NCBI RefSeq assembly: GCF_000711235.1
Contig: NZ_JOMI01000003.1
Coordinates: 806,001 to 870,000, forward strand
Reading direction: 5' to 3'
Length of the DNA stretch: 64,000 nt
Source: Prevotella sp. 10(H)
Lineage (GTDB): Bacteria; Bacteroidota; Bacteroidia; Bacteroidales; Dysgonomonadaceae
Numbering within the stretch: position 1 is the stretch's first letter; the number at the start of each line of letters is the position of its first letter. A program made the position numbers and the translations under genes. Under the pieces are notes generated by a model, which was given only the letters and a program-made list of their open reading frames with translations, did no database searches and was not told the origin of the DNA. This document shows positions 7,702-16,772 of this stretch, piece by piece.

Positions 7702-9993
7702 TTAGTTTGTAAGAACCAGTGTAGAAGGCGCTTCCTTCATCAGTTTCGGGTTTCTGCTATCCAATTCTTTCCAGCTGTTGAGGCTTATCATTATCAAATC
7801 CTGTTTTTTCAGTATATCTGCACCAATCGGTATATTATTATTCCAGAGTTGAAACAAATAAGGATTTATTGCCTTGATTGCACGGACCGATTTTATAAAG
7901 TCTATCGAATTGTCCATCAGTCCGATAGCATCCCATAAAGTAATCCTGACATAAGAATTTTCAGCCAGACGTTCCATAAATTCGCCGACGAATATATCGT
8001 CTTCGTCAAGAATTGGAACGAAAATGTTACGCACGCTCACCAGTTCCTTTGCAATACCTTTATCAATAAATATGCCAACCGGCATATCGCTCTTCGATAC
8101 CATGGTACGGGTGCCTTCATCGAGGGGAGCCATCAGCATTCTCCGCCATTTTTTCTGATTACCCAGTTTTGTCAGTAAAAAGTTGGGTAAGTGCAGCAAT
8201 CTGTTGGAAAATCCCAAGAAGCGTCCCAGAAAATTATTAGAAAGTACTGAACCCTGATAGCCGATAAGAAGAAAATCATATTCACCTTTATTTGCTATTT
8301 TGGCAGTACTGGTATTCGGGTCGCCTACCACCTTAAACATAGGGATGTAATTTTGTTGCAGGCTGCGGGCTTCTTGTTCTACAGGTTTGAACATTTCTTC
8401 TTCTTCCTCTTCTATGCCATACTGGTAGAGAAGGTTACCTTCCGACAAATGCAGCATTGTAACTTCCGAATTTGCCTGTCTTTTACGAATAAAGCTGTTT
8501 GCAATAAATAAAAGCTTTCGCCCCATTTCTGAGTTCTGAAATGAAACCAGTATCTTATATTTTCGTTCGACAGCAATCTCGGTTTTATCCTGTTTCCTTT
8601 TAAATATTTTATCAATGAGGCTAAGCAGGGGAGAAGTCATAAAAGTAGTTGTCAGCGCCATAACGACCATCATGGCAAATACTTCAGGGGTAAGTATGCC
8701 CAAGTCTAATCCAATATTCAGCACTACTAGTTCCATGAGTCCGCGTGTATTCATGAGTGCACCAATAGTGAGGCTATCTTTCCAGTTATTGCCGACAAAC
8801 CGGGCAGCAATAGCGCTTCCCATTGTTTTTCCCATTATGGCAAGGAATACGATTCCTCCGCAAATCATCCACATGCCGGGCTCATTCAGTAATCCTATCT
8901 GTGTGCGAAGTCCGGTATATACAAAAAATAGGGGGAGTAATAAAACGAGGGCTATATCTTCTATTTTTTCTGTAAACAGATTGCGGAAGCTAAGATTTGG
9001 TGGCATAATTACACCTGCCAGAAATGCTCCGAAGAGAGCATGAATACCTATTACTTCAGTAGCATATGCCGAAAGGAAAAGAATGAGGAAAAATATTCCG
9101 ATAGCAGATTTACTTATCGTTCTGTTTGATGATTGCAGGTCAGCTATTCGCTTAAGGAATGGTCGTACTACCCTGAACATAACCAGAATATATAATATTG
9201 CCAGAACAATTATAAATAATGAACTGGCAAAAGAACCGGCTTTTACAATTGCTATTACCGCCGCCAGCAGGCACCATGCGGTAATATCGTCTATGGCAGC
9301 ACAGGTAATTATGGTTGCTCCTAGAGGTGTCTTATTTATACCTTTTTCGTGTACAATACGCGCCATGACGGGAAAGGCCGCGATACTCATCGCTATACCC
9401 ATAAACAAAGCAAAAGGAAGAAAAATAGTATTCTGATGCGTAAATTGTCCGAACAGATAATAAGCAACAAATACCCCTAATGTAAAAGATACCGCTATGC
9501 TTGTATGACTTATAATTAAGGCATTATTAGCCCTGCTTTTTATCGTTTTCAGGTTTAATTCCATTCCCACAATAAACATGAAAAGTATCAGCCCGATCTG
9601 ACTAAGGAACTTTATGTTTTCGAGAGAGGTGACAGGAAAGATAAATTCGGATACCATAGGGAAATAATGCCCAAGCAAAGACGGGCCTAAGACCACACCC
9701 GCTAATATTTCTCCAACTACGGTCGGTTGTCCTATTTTCTGACATAGCCATCCGAATATTCTTACTGCCAGAAGAATAACTACAATCTGAAGTAATAAAA
9801 TAGCCATTGGCGCAGCCAGATCATCTGTAAGGTGGCGTATAAAGTCACTCCATGCAGATGAGGTAGAAGCTAAGCCGTATACATTTTGCTTTGCTTCCAG
9901 ATTATGCCGTCCCATCCTGACAATAATATATATCAGAACAGAAAATATACCTATGATAGATGTGTAAAATACAAGGTTTTTATATTTTTTCAT
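7702..9993 (-). CDS. CPA2-family cation/proton antiporter with C-terminal stress-type domain
   Basis: Monovalent cation/H+ antiporter of the KefB/NapA type. One N-terminal helix (residues 7-26) is followed by about twelve membrane helices (about 55-455) that include GQPTVVGEILAGVVLGPSLL, a CPA2 signature, and ITCAAIDDITAWCLLA with the paired aspartates of the ion site. Residues 475-763 form a soluble region resembling tandem universal-stress-protein folds (KILVSFQNSEMGRKLL; DFLLIGYQGSV), as in CHX-type antiporters. There is no RCK/TrkA-N domain, which argues against a KefB/C glutathione-gated system. A minus-strand -7 element TATATTTG lies at 10045-10038. Confidence 0.9.
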   Translation of the reverse strand: MKKYKNLVFYTSIIGIFSVLIYIIVRMGRHNLEAKQNVYGLASTSSAWSDFIRHLTDDLAAPMAILLLQIVVILLAVRIFGWLCQKIGQPTVVGEILAGVVLGPSLLGHYFPMVSEFIFPVTSLENIKFLSQIGLILFMFIVGMELNLKTIKSRANNALIISHTSIAVSFTLGVFVAYYLFGQFTHQNTIFLPFALFMGIAMSIAAFPVMARIVHEKGINKTPLGATIITCAAIDDITAWCLLAAVIAIVKAGSFASSLFIIVLAILYILVMFRVVRPFLKRIADLQSSNRTISKSAIGIFFLILFLSAYATEVIGIHALFGAFLAGVIMPPNLSFRNLFTEKIEDIALVLLLPLFFVYTGLRTQIGLLNEPGMWMICGGIVFLAIMGKTMGSAIAARFVGNNWKDSLTIGALMNTRGLMELVVLNIGLDLGILTPEVFAMMVVMALTTTFMTSPLLSLIDKIFKRKQDKTEIAVERKYKILVSFQNSEMGRKLLFIANSFIRKRQANSEVTMLHLSEGNLLYQYGIEEEEEEMFKPVEQEARSLQQNYIPMFKVVGDPNTSTAKIANKGEYDFLLIGYQGSVLSNNFLGRFLGFSNRLLHLPNFLLTKLGNQKKWRRMLMAPLDEGTRTMVSKSDMPVGIFIDKGIAKELVSVRNIFVPILDEDDIFVGEFMERLAENSYVRITLWDAIGLMDNSIDFIKSVRAIKAINPYLFQLWNNNIPIGADILKKQDLIMISLNSWKELDSRNPKLMKEAPSTLVLTN

Positions 9994-10470
9994 AAACTAA
10001 TCCCAGTGTTTATGAGGCTGAATTTCCTTATCAGATGCAAATATACAATTTTAAAGTGACAATTCGACAACAGCCCATAAACCGGATTTAGAAAGCAAAT
10101 GAGTGTGGACGGTATACGTCGATCTGTTTGGATATGTATTTATGAATATACTAAGGACTAATATTCTGAATTTTTAATAAAGAATTATGAGTAAATTTAT
10201 TATCTTTACATTCTAAACTAAGTTGTTAGAATAACTATCTTTTGTTTGTGGAGTCGGAAGAAGAAGTTATAATGTTATCAGGATGCTTACTAAAGTGTTA
10301 AATAAAGAAGTATTTGTTAAATATTTACTTTATTAATATGTTTTAATACAAAAATTAAAACAAAAAAGTGTCTGAGATTTGGCATATTATAACTATCTTT
10401 GCACCGTTTTTCTAAAGCTATTATATTACAAAACTTTACGATATACGATTCTCGAGAAAAAATTAACTTT
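9994..10470. promoter_or_regulatory. divergent intergenic region, 477 bases
   Basis: AT-rich region between two divergent genes. It holds the minus-strand -7 element of the antiporter gene (10045-10038) and, on the plus strand, TATCTTTG at 10394-10401 as -7 element of the lipoprotein gene, about 70 bases before its ATG. A second TATCTTTA occurs near 10200. No ORF, hairpin terminator or RNA fold could be recognised in the rest. Confidence 0.55.
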
Positions 10471-12993
10471 ATGAAGAAAGAAACTTACAAACTATTGCCG
10501 CGAATATCGTTTACTCATGCTTTATCCTTGTCGGTGGTGGCGTTTACTGTGATGTTTTCCTGTTCTACATCAAAATCTGTTCGGGAGATACGTGCTTCAC
10601 GCGAACAGTATCCAAATTCAATACCACAGACTGTGAAAGTCAAAGTGCCTGTAACAAAAGACGATGCTTTGACAAAAGAACTGTTTATGTACTCACAGGC
10701 AAAACGCCCTAATATAGAACTGCCTTATATAGAAGGTATGGACAAGGGATCAGTTATTGTCTCGGAAGAAGTAACTTATACGAATGCGGAAAGTATATCC
10801 CAATCTAAACCGGATGCAAATAAAGTAACAAACCTTAGCGAAGTACAGCATTTGAATGAAGTAATAGTGACAGCAAAATCCCGTTTCACTCCGGAGCAAA
10901 ACGGAAAGGTAAACGTCGATTTTATTGTCAGGGTGCCTAAAGAATTGCTTTCTACTAATTTCCGCATGATAGTTTCACCAAAGCTTTTGCACAACGATTC
11001 TGTTGTTCCTCTCAAAGATGTGGTAATTAAAGGACAGGAATTCTCAAATAAACAAAAACAGTCATATGCCGATTACGAAGCTTTTTTGAATTCGATAGTA
11101 GACCGTGCTCATTACGACAGTGTTTTTGTCGACTATGACGGTGTGAAACAAGATATGGAATTTCAGCAGAATTTTTATTACAACCAGTATCATAAGGAAT
11201 GGAGCCGTCAGGCCGATTTCGAAGAATGGAAAGCCAGTAAAGATGATGCTGAAGCATTGATGATAGCAAGGCAAACAGGCTATGATCAAAAAGTGTACTA
11301 CGAGAATGTTCGCAAGGCACGAGAAAAAGCAATGAAAGAAGTTGCTAAAGGCAAAGATACCACAGGCTTCTTTGCGCGCTATATGAAGAGTGTATCAAAA
11401 CCCGGCGATTTGAAGAAAGGTCGTAAGGTTGTAGAGCAAAAGAATGATTACCGCCTCGATTTCTATAAAGAATATTCCGACAGGGCAAAAGAGCAGGTAA
11501 TGCGCGACTGGGCGGCCGGTAAGGACACAGTAGGTGCCTATGCCCGTTACATGAAAGGATTCGATAAGAATCTGAAAACTTTGATGCTCGAAGGAGACGA
11601 TATGGATAAGATTCCGGAAAGATTCCGGGATATATTCCGTGAAGGCCGTAATATGGCTGAGATAAAGAATCAGTACCTGACAGAAAAAGACTCGGTCGAG
11701 ATAGCTAAAAGCCGTTATAAATATGACGAAATAGCTATCAATGAAATGAAGAGAGAGAGAAAAGAAGAAAAAAGAAAAGAAATAATTATATTCCCTTACG
11801 AAGAAGATACCCGTATCGACAGTGTTGTCACAACGGATAGGGATTTTGTATATTATTACAAGCAGGATTATCCGGTGACACCGGGTATGAGAAGGCTTCG
11901 TCTGGTGATGGATTCTAAAGTAGATGCTATAGATAAGAGCCAGTTTGTACCATCGGTATCCGATACATTATCTTATTTTATATCCTCTTTATCGCAGTTG
12001 GCTGATTCTTCTCTGATAGCTAAGACAACTACCGTGCACCGCGATGTATATAACAGTATGGTTATTTATCCTAAGTTTGCACCGGGAAGAGCTAACTTCA
12101 ACATCAACTATAAAGACAATAAAGACCAGACCGAGAAAGTGCTGAACACTTACCGTACATTTACCGGTGAGGGAAAATTGATTATGGATAGTGTTGTTAT
12201 AAGGGTATCAACTTCTCTTGACGGTTCGTATGACGATAATGTTGAACTGTCAATGAAACGTGCAAATGCTTTGAAGGATTATTTCTCTAAAACATTAGGA
12301 AATAAAGCCGAAATGGCAATGATATTCAAGACACGCTACAGCGGTGAGGACTGGAATACTATGGCCCGCCTGATTATGAAGAGAACAGATATGCAGAACA
12401 AGTCCGAAATATTGGATATGTTGACTCAGGCAGTAAATCCGGATCAGTCGGAATTGGAAATAAAGAAAAATTATCCTACTGATTACAAGATCATAGTAGA
12501 TTCGATTTATCCTCAACTGAATAAGGCTGATATAGTATTTAACATGACCCGTCCGGGAATGACAGAAGAGGTTAAGGTGAATACCGAAATCCGTCCTGAT
12601 TATGCTCAGGCACTCCGTTATCTGCAAGACAGGGAATACTGGAAAGCACTGGATATCTTGCAGGCTTATCCTGACTATAATACAGCTCTGTGTCTTGTCT
12701 GTATGGGATACAATGCCAAGGCATTGGAACTGCTGGAAGGTCTGAAACAAACAGGCAATACTGAGTACTTGCTCGCGATACTTTCTATCAGGGCCGGTAA
12801 TGACAATCAGGCTATAACTCACTTGTTGAAAGCATGTGAATTAGATCCGACTAAGGTATACCGTGCTCCACTCGATCCTGAAATTTTTGGATTGGTACGC
12901 AAGTACAAGTTGCAGGATCAGATGGAAAGTAAAGCAGCTGCATCGGAGATTCCGATTGAAGATATGCCTGCTCAGGAAAATACACAAGAATAA
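10471..12993 (+). CDS. large lipoprotein with OmpA-like and TPR-like domains
   Basis: An 840-residue envelope lipoprotein of unknown function. The start at ATG 10471 is chosen because it opens a lipoprotein signal (lipobox VMFSCS) and because the longer frame starts with TTG inside the -7 element. After an extended, charged region with two short repeats (the RYMKSVSK and RYMKGFDK segments around residues 305-370), residues about 530-640 read as an OmpA/peptidoglycan-binding-like domain (FAPGRANFNINY; VSTSLDGSYDDNVELSMKRA). Residues about 710-800 look TPR-like (GYNAKALELLEGLKQTGN; AGNDNQAITHLLKACELDP). It may anchor a complex to the cell wall. The gene is monocistronic, with a strong terminator after it. 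Confidence 0.75.
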   Translation: MKKETYKLLPRISFTHALSLSVVAFTVMFSCSTSKSVREIRASREQYPNSIPQTVKVKVPVTKDDALTKELFMYSQAKRPNIELPYIEGMDKGSVIVSEEVTYTNAESISQSKPDANKVTNLSEVQHLNEVIVTAKSRFTPEQNGKVNVDFIVRVPKELLSTNFRMIVSPKLLHNDSVVPLKDVVIKGQEFSNKQKQSYADYEAFLNSIVDRAHYDSVFVDYDGVKQDMEFQQNFYYNQYHKEWSRQADFEEWKASKDDAEALMIARQTGYDQKVYYENVRKAREKAMKEVAKGKDTTGFFARYMKSVSKPGDLKKGRKVVEQKNDYRLDFYKEYSDRAKEQVMRDWAAGKDTVGAYARYMKGFDKNLKTLMLEGDDMDKIPERFRDIFREGRNMAEIKNQYLTEKDSVEIAKSRYKYDEIAINEMKRERKEEKRKEIIIFPYEEDTRIDSVVTTDRDFVYYYKQDYPVTPGMRRLRLVMDSKVDAIDKSQFVPSVSDTLSYFISSLSQLADSSLIAKTTTVHRDVYNSMVIYPKFAPGRANFNINYKDNKDQTEKVLNTYRTFTGEGKLIMDSVVIRVSTSLDGSYDDNVELSMKRANALKDYFSKTLGNKAEMAMIFKTRYSGEDWNTMARLIMKRTDMQNKSEILDMLTQAVNPDQSELEIKKNYPTDYKIIVDSIYPQLNKADIVFNMTRPGMTEEVKVNTEIRPDYAQALRYLQDREYWKALDILQAYPDYNTALCLVCMGYNAKALELLEGLKQTGNTEYLLAILSIRAGNDNQAITHLLKACELDPTKVYRAPLDPEIFGLVRKYKLQDQMESKAAASEIPIEDMPAQENTQE

Positions 12994-13016
12994 TAAATTA
13001 TTATAAATAATCGTGG

Positions 13017-13053
13017 TACCCCTGATTCATAATATGAGTCAGGGGTATTTTTT
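13017..13053 (+). terminator. intrinsic terminator
   Basis: Stem TACCCCTGA...TCAGGGGTA (13017-13047) followed by a run of T, about 25 bases after the stop codon of the preceding lipoprotein gene. Confidence 0.9.
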
Positions 13054-13128
13054 TATATACAAATAAAATAATTTTAAGAAATAAAATATTGTTCTGCTAT
13101 TTCAGAAGGTAAATAAGCCTCAAAATAT

Positions 13129-13136
13129 TATTTTTG
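13129..13136 (+). promoter_or_regulatory. -7 promoter element TATTTTTG
   Basis: Matches TAnnTTTG, 41 bases upstream of the DUF4954 gene start and downstream of the previous terminator. No clear TTTG at -33. Confidence 0.5.
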
Positions 13137-13177
13137 TACGATCTAAAAATAATAATAAGAAATAAAATCTTAACAAC

Positions 13178-15166
13178 ATGAGTTACAGACTTCTGATGCC
13201 CAAAGAAATAGATGTAATGAAATCACAGGATTGTACTGCAGATAACTGGGATAATATAACAGTCGCCACTGATTTTAACCCTGACTATATAAAGCATGTA
13301 AACTTTTCGGGAAAAATACGGTTGGGAAAATTTGAAAAGGAACTTTCACTGCCCGGCGGATTGAAGAAACATTCGGGTATTCACCATGCTTGTCTTCATA
13401 ATTGTGAAGTGGGTGATGATGTGCTTATTGAAAATATCCAGAACTATATTGCTAATTATAAGATAGGTAATAATGTGCATATTCAGAATATACATTATCT
13501 ATATGTCGACGGTGAGTCTTCGTTTGGTAATGGGGTAGAAGTTTCGGCTTTAAACGAGACTGGAGGGCGTGAAGTGCTGATATATAATAAGTTGAGCGCT
13601 CACTTTGCTTATATTCTTTCAGCATACCGTCATAGGCCTGTACTTACGAAAAAGCTTCAGGATATGGTTATGAATTATGCTAAAGAGTGTACTTCTTCGA
13701 TGGGTGTAATAGGAAACAATGTAAAAATAGTAAATGCAGGTGCAATAAAAAATGTCTGCGTAGGCGATTGTGCCGTTATAGAAGGGGCGCGTCATCTCGA
13801 AAACGGCACGATTAATAGCAATGAGTATGCCCCTGTTCATATAGGATACAGCGTTATAGCCAATGATTTTATTATTTGTTCCGGCTCGCGAGTAGAAGAC
13901 GGGACAATGCTTTCCCGCTGTTTTGTAGGGCAGGCTTGTCAGTTGGGACATACCTATTCTGCCAGTGATTCATTATTCTTTAGTAATTGTCAGGGCGAAA
14001 ATGGAGAAGCCTGTGCCTTGTTTGCCGGGCCATATACAGTGACTCATCATAAGTCTACTCTGCTAATTGCCGGTATGTTCTCTTTTATGAATGCGGGTTC
14101 GGGTTCGAACCAGAGCAACCATATGTATAAGCTGGGGCCGATACATCAGGGAATAGTAGAGAGAGGCGGTAAGACAACCAGTGATTCGTATATATTGTGG
14201 CCGTCGAGAATAGGGGCTTTTTCCCTGATTATGGGACGACATTATCATAATACGGATACCTCCAATATGCCGTTCTCATACTTAATAGAAGATAAGAATG
14301 AAACAGTGCTTGTACCGGGTGTAAATCTGCGAAGTGTAGGTACTATCCGCGATGCCCAGAAATTTCCGAAACGCGATATGCGTAAAGATCCGGAGAAGCT
14401 GGATCAGATTAATTTCAATCTCTTAAGTCCGTATACTATTCAGAAAATGTTCAAAGCGATTGATATATTGAAAGGTATGCTGGATACCTGCGGAGAGGCG
14501 AGCGATTTTTATTCATATAAAGGTTGCCGTATCAAGAATTCATCTTTGAAAAAAGGATTGAAATTATACGATATGGCTATCAATAAGTTTCTGGGTAACT
14601 CTATAATTTCTCGTTTGGCAAACTGTTCTCTTGAAAGTAATGATGAAATAAGAAAATGTCTCAAACCTGATACGGATATAGGCCTTTCAGTATGGAGCGA
14701 TATAGGCGGAATGCTTGCTCCCCGTTCTGAAATAGATAAGCTTATATGTGATATCGAATACGGAAAGATAACGCAGGTAAGCGAAATAAATGCCGTATTC
14801 GAGCAGCTTCATAAGGATTATTATTCTTTGGAATGGACATGGGCATGGGAAAAGATACAGGAATATTATAACCTGTCGTTGGAAACTATAACAGCCGCCG
14901 ATATTATTAATATCGTCAAAAGATGGCAGGAAGCGGTAATAAGCCTCGACAAGATGATATACGACGACGCTAAAAAAGAATTCTCGTTATCCTCGCGTAC
15001 CGGATTCGGGCTCGATGGCGACAGGGCTCAACAAAAGGATGATTTTGAGCAGGTACGCGGTGTATTTGAAGAGAATGCTTTTGTAAAAGTCGTATTGACT
15101 CACATAGAAACAAAAACAAAACTGGGAAATGATACAATAGAACGTTTACAAAAAGCTATTGTATAA
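13178..15166 (+). CDS. DUF4954-family protein with left-handed beta-helix repeats
   Basis: A 662-residue protein I recognise as the Bacteroidetes DUF4954 type. No signal peptide, so cytoplasmic. The first 300 residues show degenerate hexapeptide-repeat patterns (NCEVGDDVLIENIQNYIANY; NYKIGNNVHIQNI; GVIGNNVKIVNAGAIKNVCV; SVIANDFIICSGSRVEDGTM), the fold of sugar-nucleotide acyl- and uridylyltransferases. A middle section has a conserved-looking stretch around residues 290-350 (THHKSTLLIAGMFSF; GGKTTSDSYILWPSRIGAFS), and the C-terminus is helical. The substrate is unknown; a nucleotidyl- or acyl-transferase role is only suggested by the fold. Confidence 0.8.
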   Translation: MSYRLLMPKEIDVMKSQDCTADNWDNITVATDFNPDYIKHVNFSGKIRLGKFEKELSLPGGLKKHSGIHHACLHNCEVGDDVLIENIQNYIANYKIGNNVHIQNIHYLYVDGESSFGNGVEVSALNETGGREVLIYNKLSAHFAYILSAYRHRPVLTKKLQDMVMNYAKECTSSMGVIGNNVKIVNAGAIKNVCVGDCAVIEGARHLENGTINSNEYAPVHIGYSVIANDFIICSGSRVEDGTMLSRCFVGQACQLGHTYSASDSLFFSNCQGENGEACALFAGPYTVTHHKSTLLIAGMFSFMNAGSGSNQSNHMYKLGPIHQGIVERGGKTTSDSYILWPSRIGAFSLIMGRHYHNTDTSNMPFSYLIEDKNETVLVPGVNLRSVGTIRDAQKFPKRDMRKDPEKLDQINFNLLSPYTIQKMFKAIDILKGMLDTCGEASDFYSYKGCRIKNSSLKKGLKLYDMAINKFLGNSIISRLANCSLESNDEIRKCLKPDTDIGLSVWSDIGGMLAPRSEIDKLICDIEYGKITQVSEINAVFEQLHKDYYSLEWTWAWEKIQEYYNLSLETITAADIINIVKRWQEAVISLDKMIYDDAKKEFSLSSRTGFGLDGDRAQQKDDFEQVRGVFEENAFVKVVLTHIETKTKLGNDTIERLQKAIV

Positions 15167-15256
15167 CTTTTCTTTTTGATTTATATGATATAATCCGCAA
15201 ATCTTTCTAGTTTTGTGGATTATGTATTTATTATGATGTAATACAAAACAACCTGA

Positions 15257-16282
15257 ATGAAGAACATACTTTACATACTTCTTTTTATCCCTGCTTTTTT
15301 ATTGTCACAAACTATAAGCAATAAACTAGAGCTGCGAAAAACTTATCATGACAATGGGGAATTAAAAACCGAGATATCCTACCTGAACGGTAAAATGCAT
15401 GGAAAATACATGTCATATTTCACTACGGGTAAAGTGAATGAGGAACGGCATTATGATAATGGTCTGGGCACAGGTGTATGGAAATCATATATCACGTCGG
15501 AGAATATCTATCACATGCGTGAAGAGTTTATCTGGGCGAAGAAAGCAAAATTTAAAACAGGAACTCTTAAGGCTTATTTTCCTGACGGGAAGTTAAAGGA
15601 TATAAGAGATCAAATGAACGGATTACCTCATGGAGAATATAAAACCTATAATAAGGACGGTATTCTGATATATGAGGCGAATTATAAAAATAATAAATTG
15701 GAGGGTTTATCAAGGTCTTTCAGGCAGAATGGTAGTTTAGTTTCCGAATCCAATTATAAGAATAATAAAAGGCACGGAGTCCAAAAATCTTATAATGATA
15801 AGGGGCAACTGATACAGGAAGAAAATTATAAAAACGGAAACAGGGACGGTGTATACAGAATATTCGATCATAAGGGGGGCATCACACGGGAAACATGGTA
15901 CCGGGGAAATAGTAAAAGGACATGTGAGAAGTACTTTTATCCGAATGGAAATATCCGGTCTGAATATTTTTACAGAAAAAACGGCTCTTATAAAGTACAA
16001 AAAGAATATTATGAAAACGGTAACCTGAAATCAGAGCTATATTATAATGATAAAAGTAAAAGGGGGAAAACCCGGTATTACTATGAGAATGGTAATCTGA
16101 AAGAGAAATATAATACATTGGATGGTTACCATGACGGAAATTATAAATCTTATTACGAAAACTGCGTATTAAAGGCAGAGGGTCTTTATATAAGAGGTTA
16201 TAAGATCAGAACATGGAAAGAATATGATGCGAAGGGTAAGCTGATTTCCAAGACAAAAAACAAGAGGACTTCCAATAATTAA
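15257..16282 (+). CDS. secreted MORN-like (YwqK-type) repeat protein
   Basis: A 341-residue protein with a Sec signal (MKNILYILLFIPAFLLSQ) followed almost entirely by tandem repeats of about 23 residues with the pattern Y-x-x-G-x-L-x-x-E-x-x-Y-x-x-G-x-x-H-G. Examples are YHDNGELKTEISYLNGKMHG, YKNNKLEGLSRSFRQNGSL and YYENGNLKEKY. This is the MORN variant annotated as toxin-antitoxin YwqK-like, but no toxin gene is adjacent, so I do not infer such a role. It is probably a periplasmic or surface binding protein. Confidence 0.8.
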   Translation: MKNILYILLFIPAFLLSQTISNKLELRKTYHDNGELKTEISYLNGKMHGKYMSYFTTGKVNEERHYDNGLGTGVWKSYITSENIYHMREEFIWAKKAKFKTGTLKAYFPDGKLKDIRDQMNGLPHGEYKTYNKDGILIYEANYKNNKLEGLSRSFRQNGSLVSESNYKNNKRHGVQKSYNDKGQLIQEENYKNGNRDGVYRIFDHKGGITRETWYRGNSKRTCEKYFYPNGNIRSEYFYRKNGSYKVQKEYYENGNLKSELYYNDKSKRGKTRYYYENGNLKEKYNTLDGYHDGNYKSYYENCVLKAEGLYIRGYKIRTWKEYDAKGKLISKTKNKRTSNN

Positions 16283-16301
16283 TTATTTCCTGATATAAAT
16301 A

Positions 16302-16333
16302 AAAATGCCCTGTAATATTTACAGGGCTTTTTC
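16302..16333. terminator. bidirectional terminator between convergent genes
   Basis: Stem GCCCTGTAA/TTTACAGGGC (16307-16327) with A-rich left and T-rich right flanks, serving the repeat-protein gene (plus) and rpmE2 (minus). Confidence 0.85.
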
Positions 16334-16354
16334 AATCCGGCATATACTTGCCGC

Positions 16355-16615
16355 TTATTTCTTTGGCTGAGTACGTTTTGCGTAACGGCTCATAAACTTA
16401 TCAACACGTCCTGCAGTATCCACAAGTTTTTGTTTACCTGTGTAAAAAGGATGCGATGAACTGGTAATTTCAAGCTTAACCAGCGGATAAGTTACACCAT
16501 CTATATCGATAGTTTCTTTCGCATTGATAGTTGAGCGTGAGATAAATACCTCATCGTTTGACATATCTTTGAAAGCCACCGGACGGTAATTTTCTGGATG
16601 AATATCTTTCTTCAT
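16355..16615 (-). CDS. rpmE2: 50S ribosomal protein L31 type B
   Basis: An 86-residue ribosomal protein. It starts [17 protein letters not shown] and contains [11 protein letters not shown] and the C-terminal [10 protein letters not shown] typical of the family. It has no cysteines, so it is the zinc-independent type B (C-) paralogue, the form usually induced under zinc limitation where a type A copy also exists. No Zur site is evident. The gene is monocistronic with its own promoter and terminator. Confidence 0.97.
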   Translation of the reverse strand: MKKDIHPENYRPVAFKDMSNDEVFISRSTINAKETIDIDGVTYPLVKLEITSSSHPFYTGKQKLVDTAGRVDKFMSRYAKRTQPKK

Positions 16616-16653
16616 TTTATAGTAGTTTAAGTTATTTCTTCTTTTTCAGCCGA

Positions 16654-16685
16654 CAAAGATAGGCTTTTTATACTATTAAAACAAA
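16654..16685 (-). promoter_or_regulatory. rpmE2 promoter, TTTG-N20-TATCTTTG
   Basis: On the minus strand, TTTG (16685-16682), a 20-base spacer and TATCTTTG (16661-16654) make a near-ideal Bacteroidetes vegetative promoter 39 bases upstream of the rpmE2 start. Confidence 0.75.
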
Positions 16686-16772
16686 ATATTTCACCCGAAT
16701 TTTATTCTTAAAACGTGCAGTAAACTGATAAATTTTGCTTTCTTTTGTTTTGTCAATAATTTAACGGATATT

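Noticed and set aside
15257-16282. YwqK-type antitoxin of a toxin-antitoxin pair
   Set aside because: The protein is exported and no candidate toxin gene is adjacent; the resemblance is to the MORN-like repeat only.
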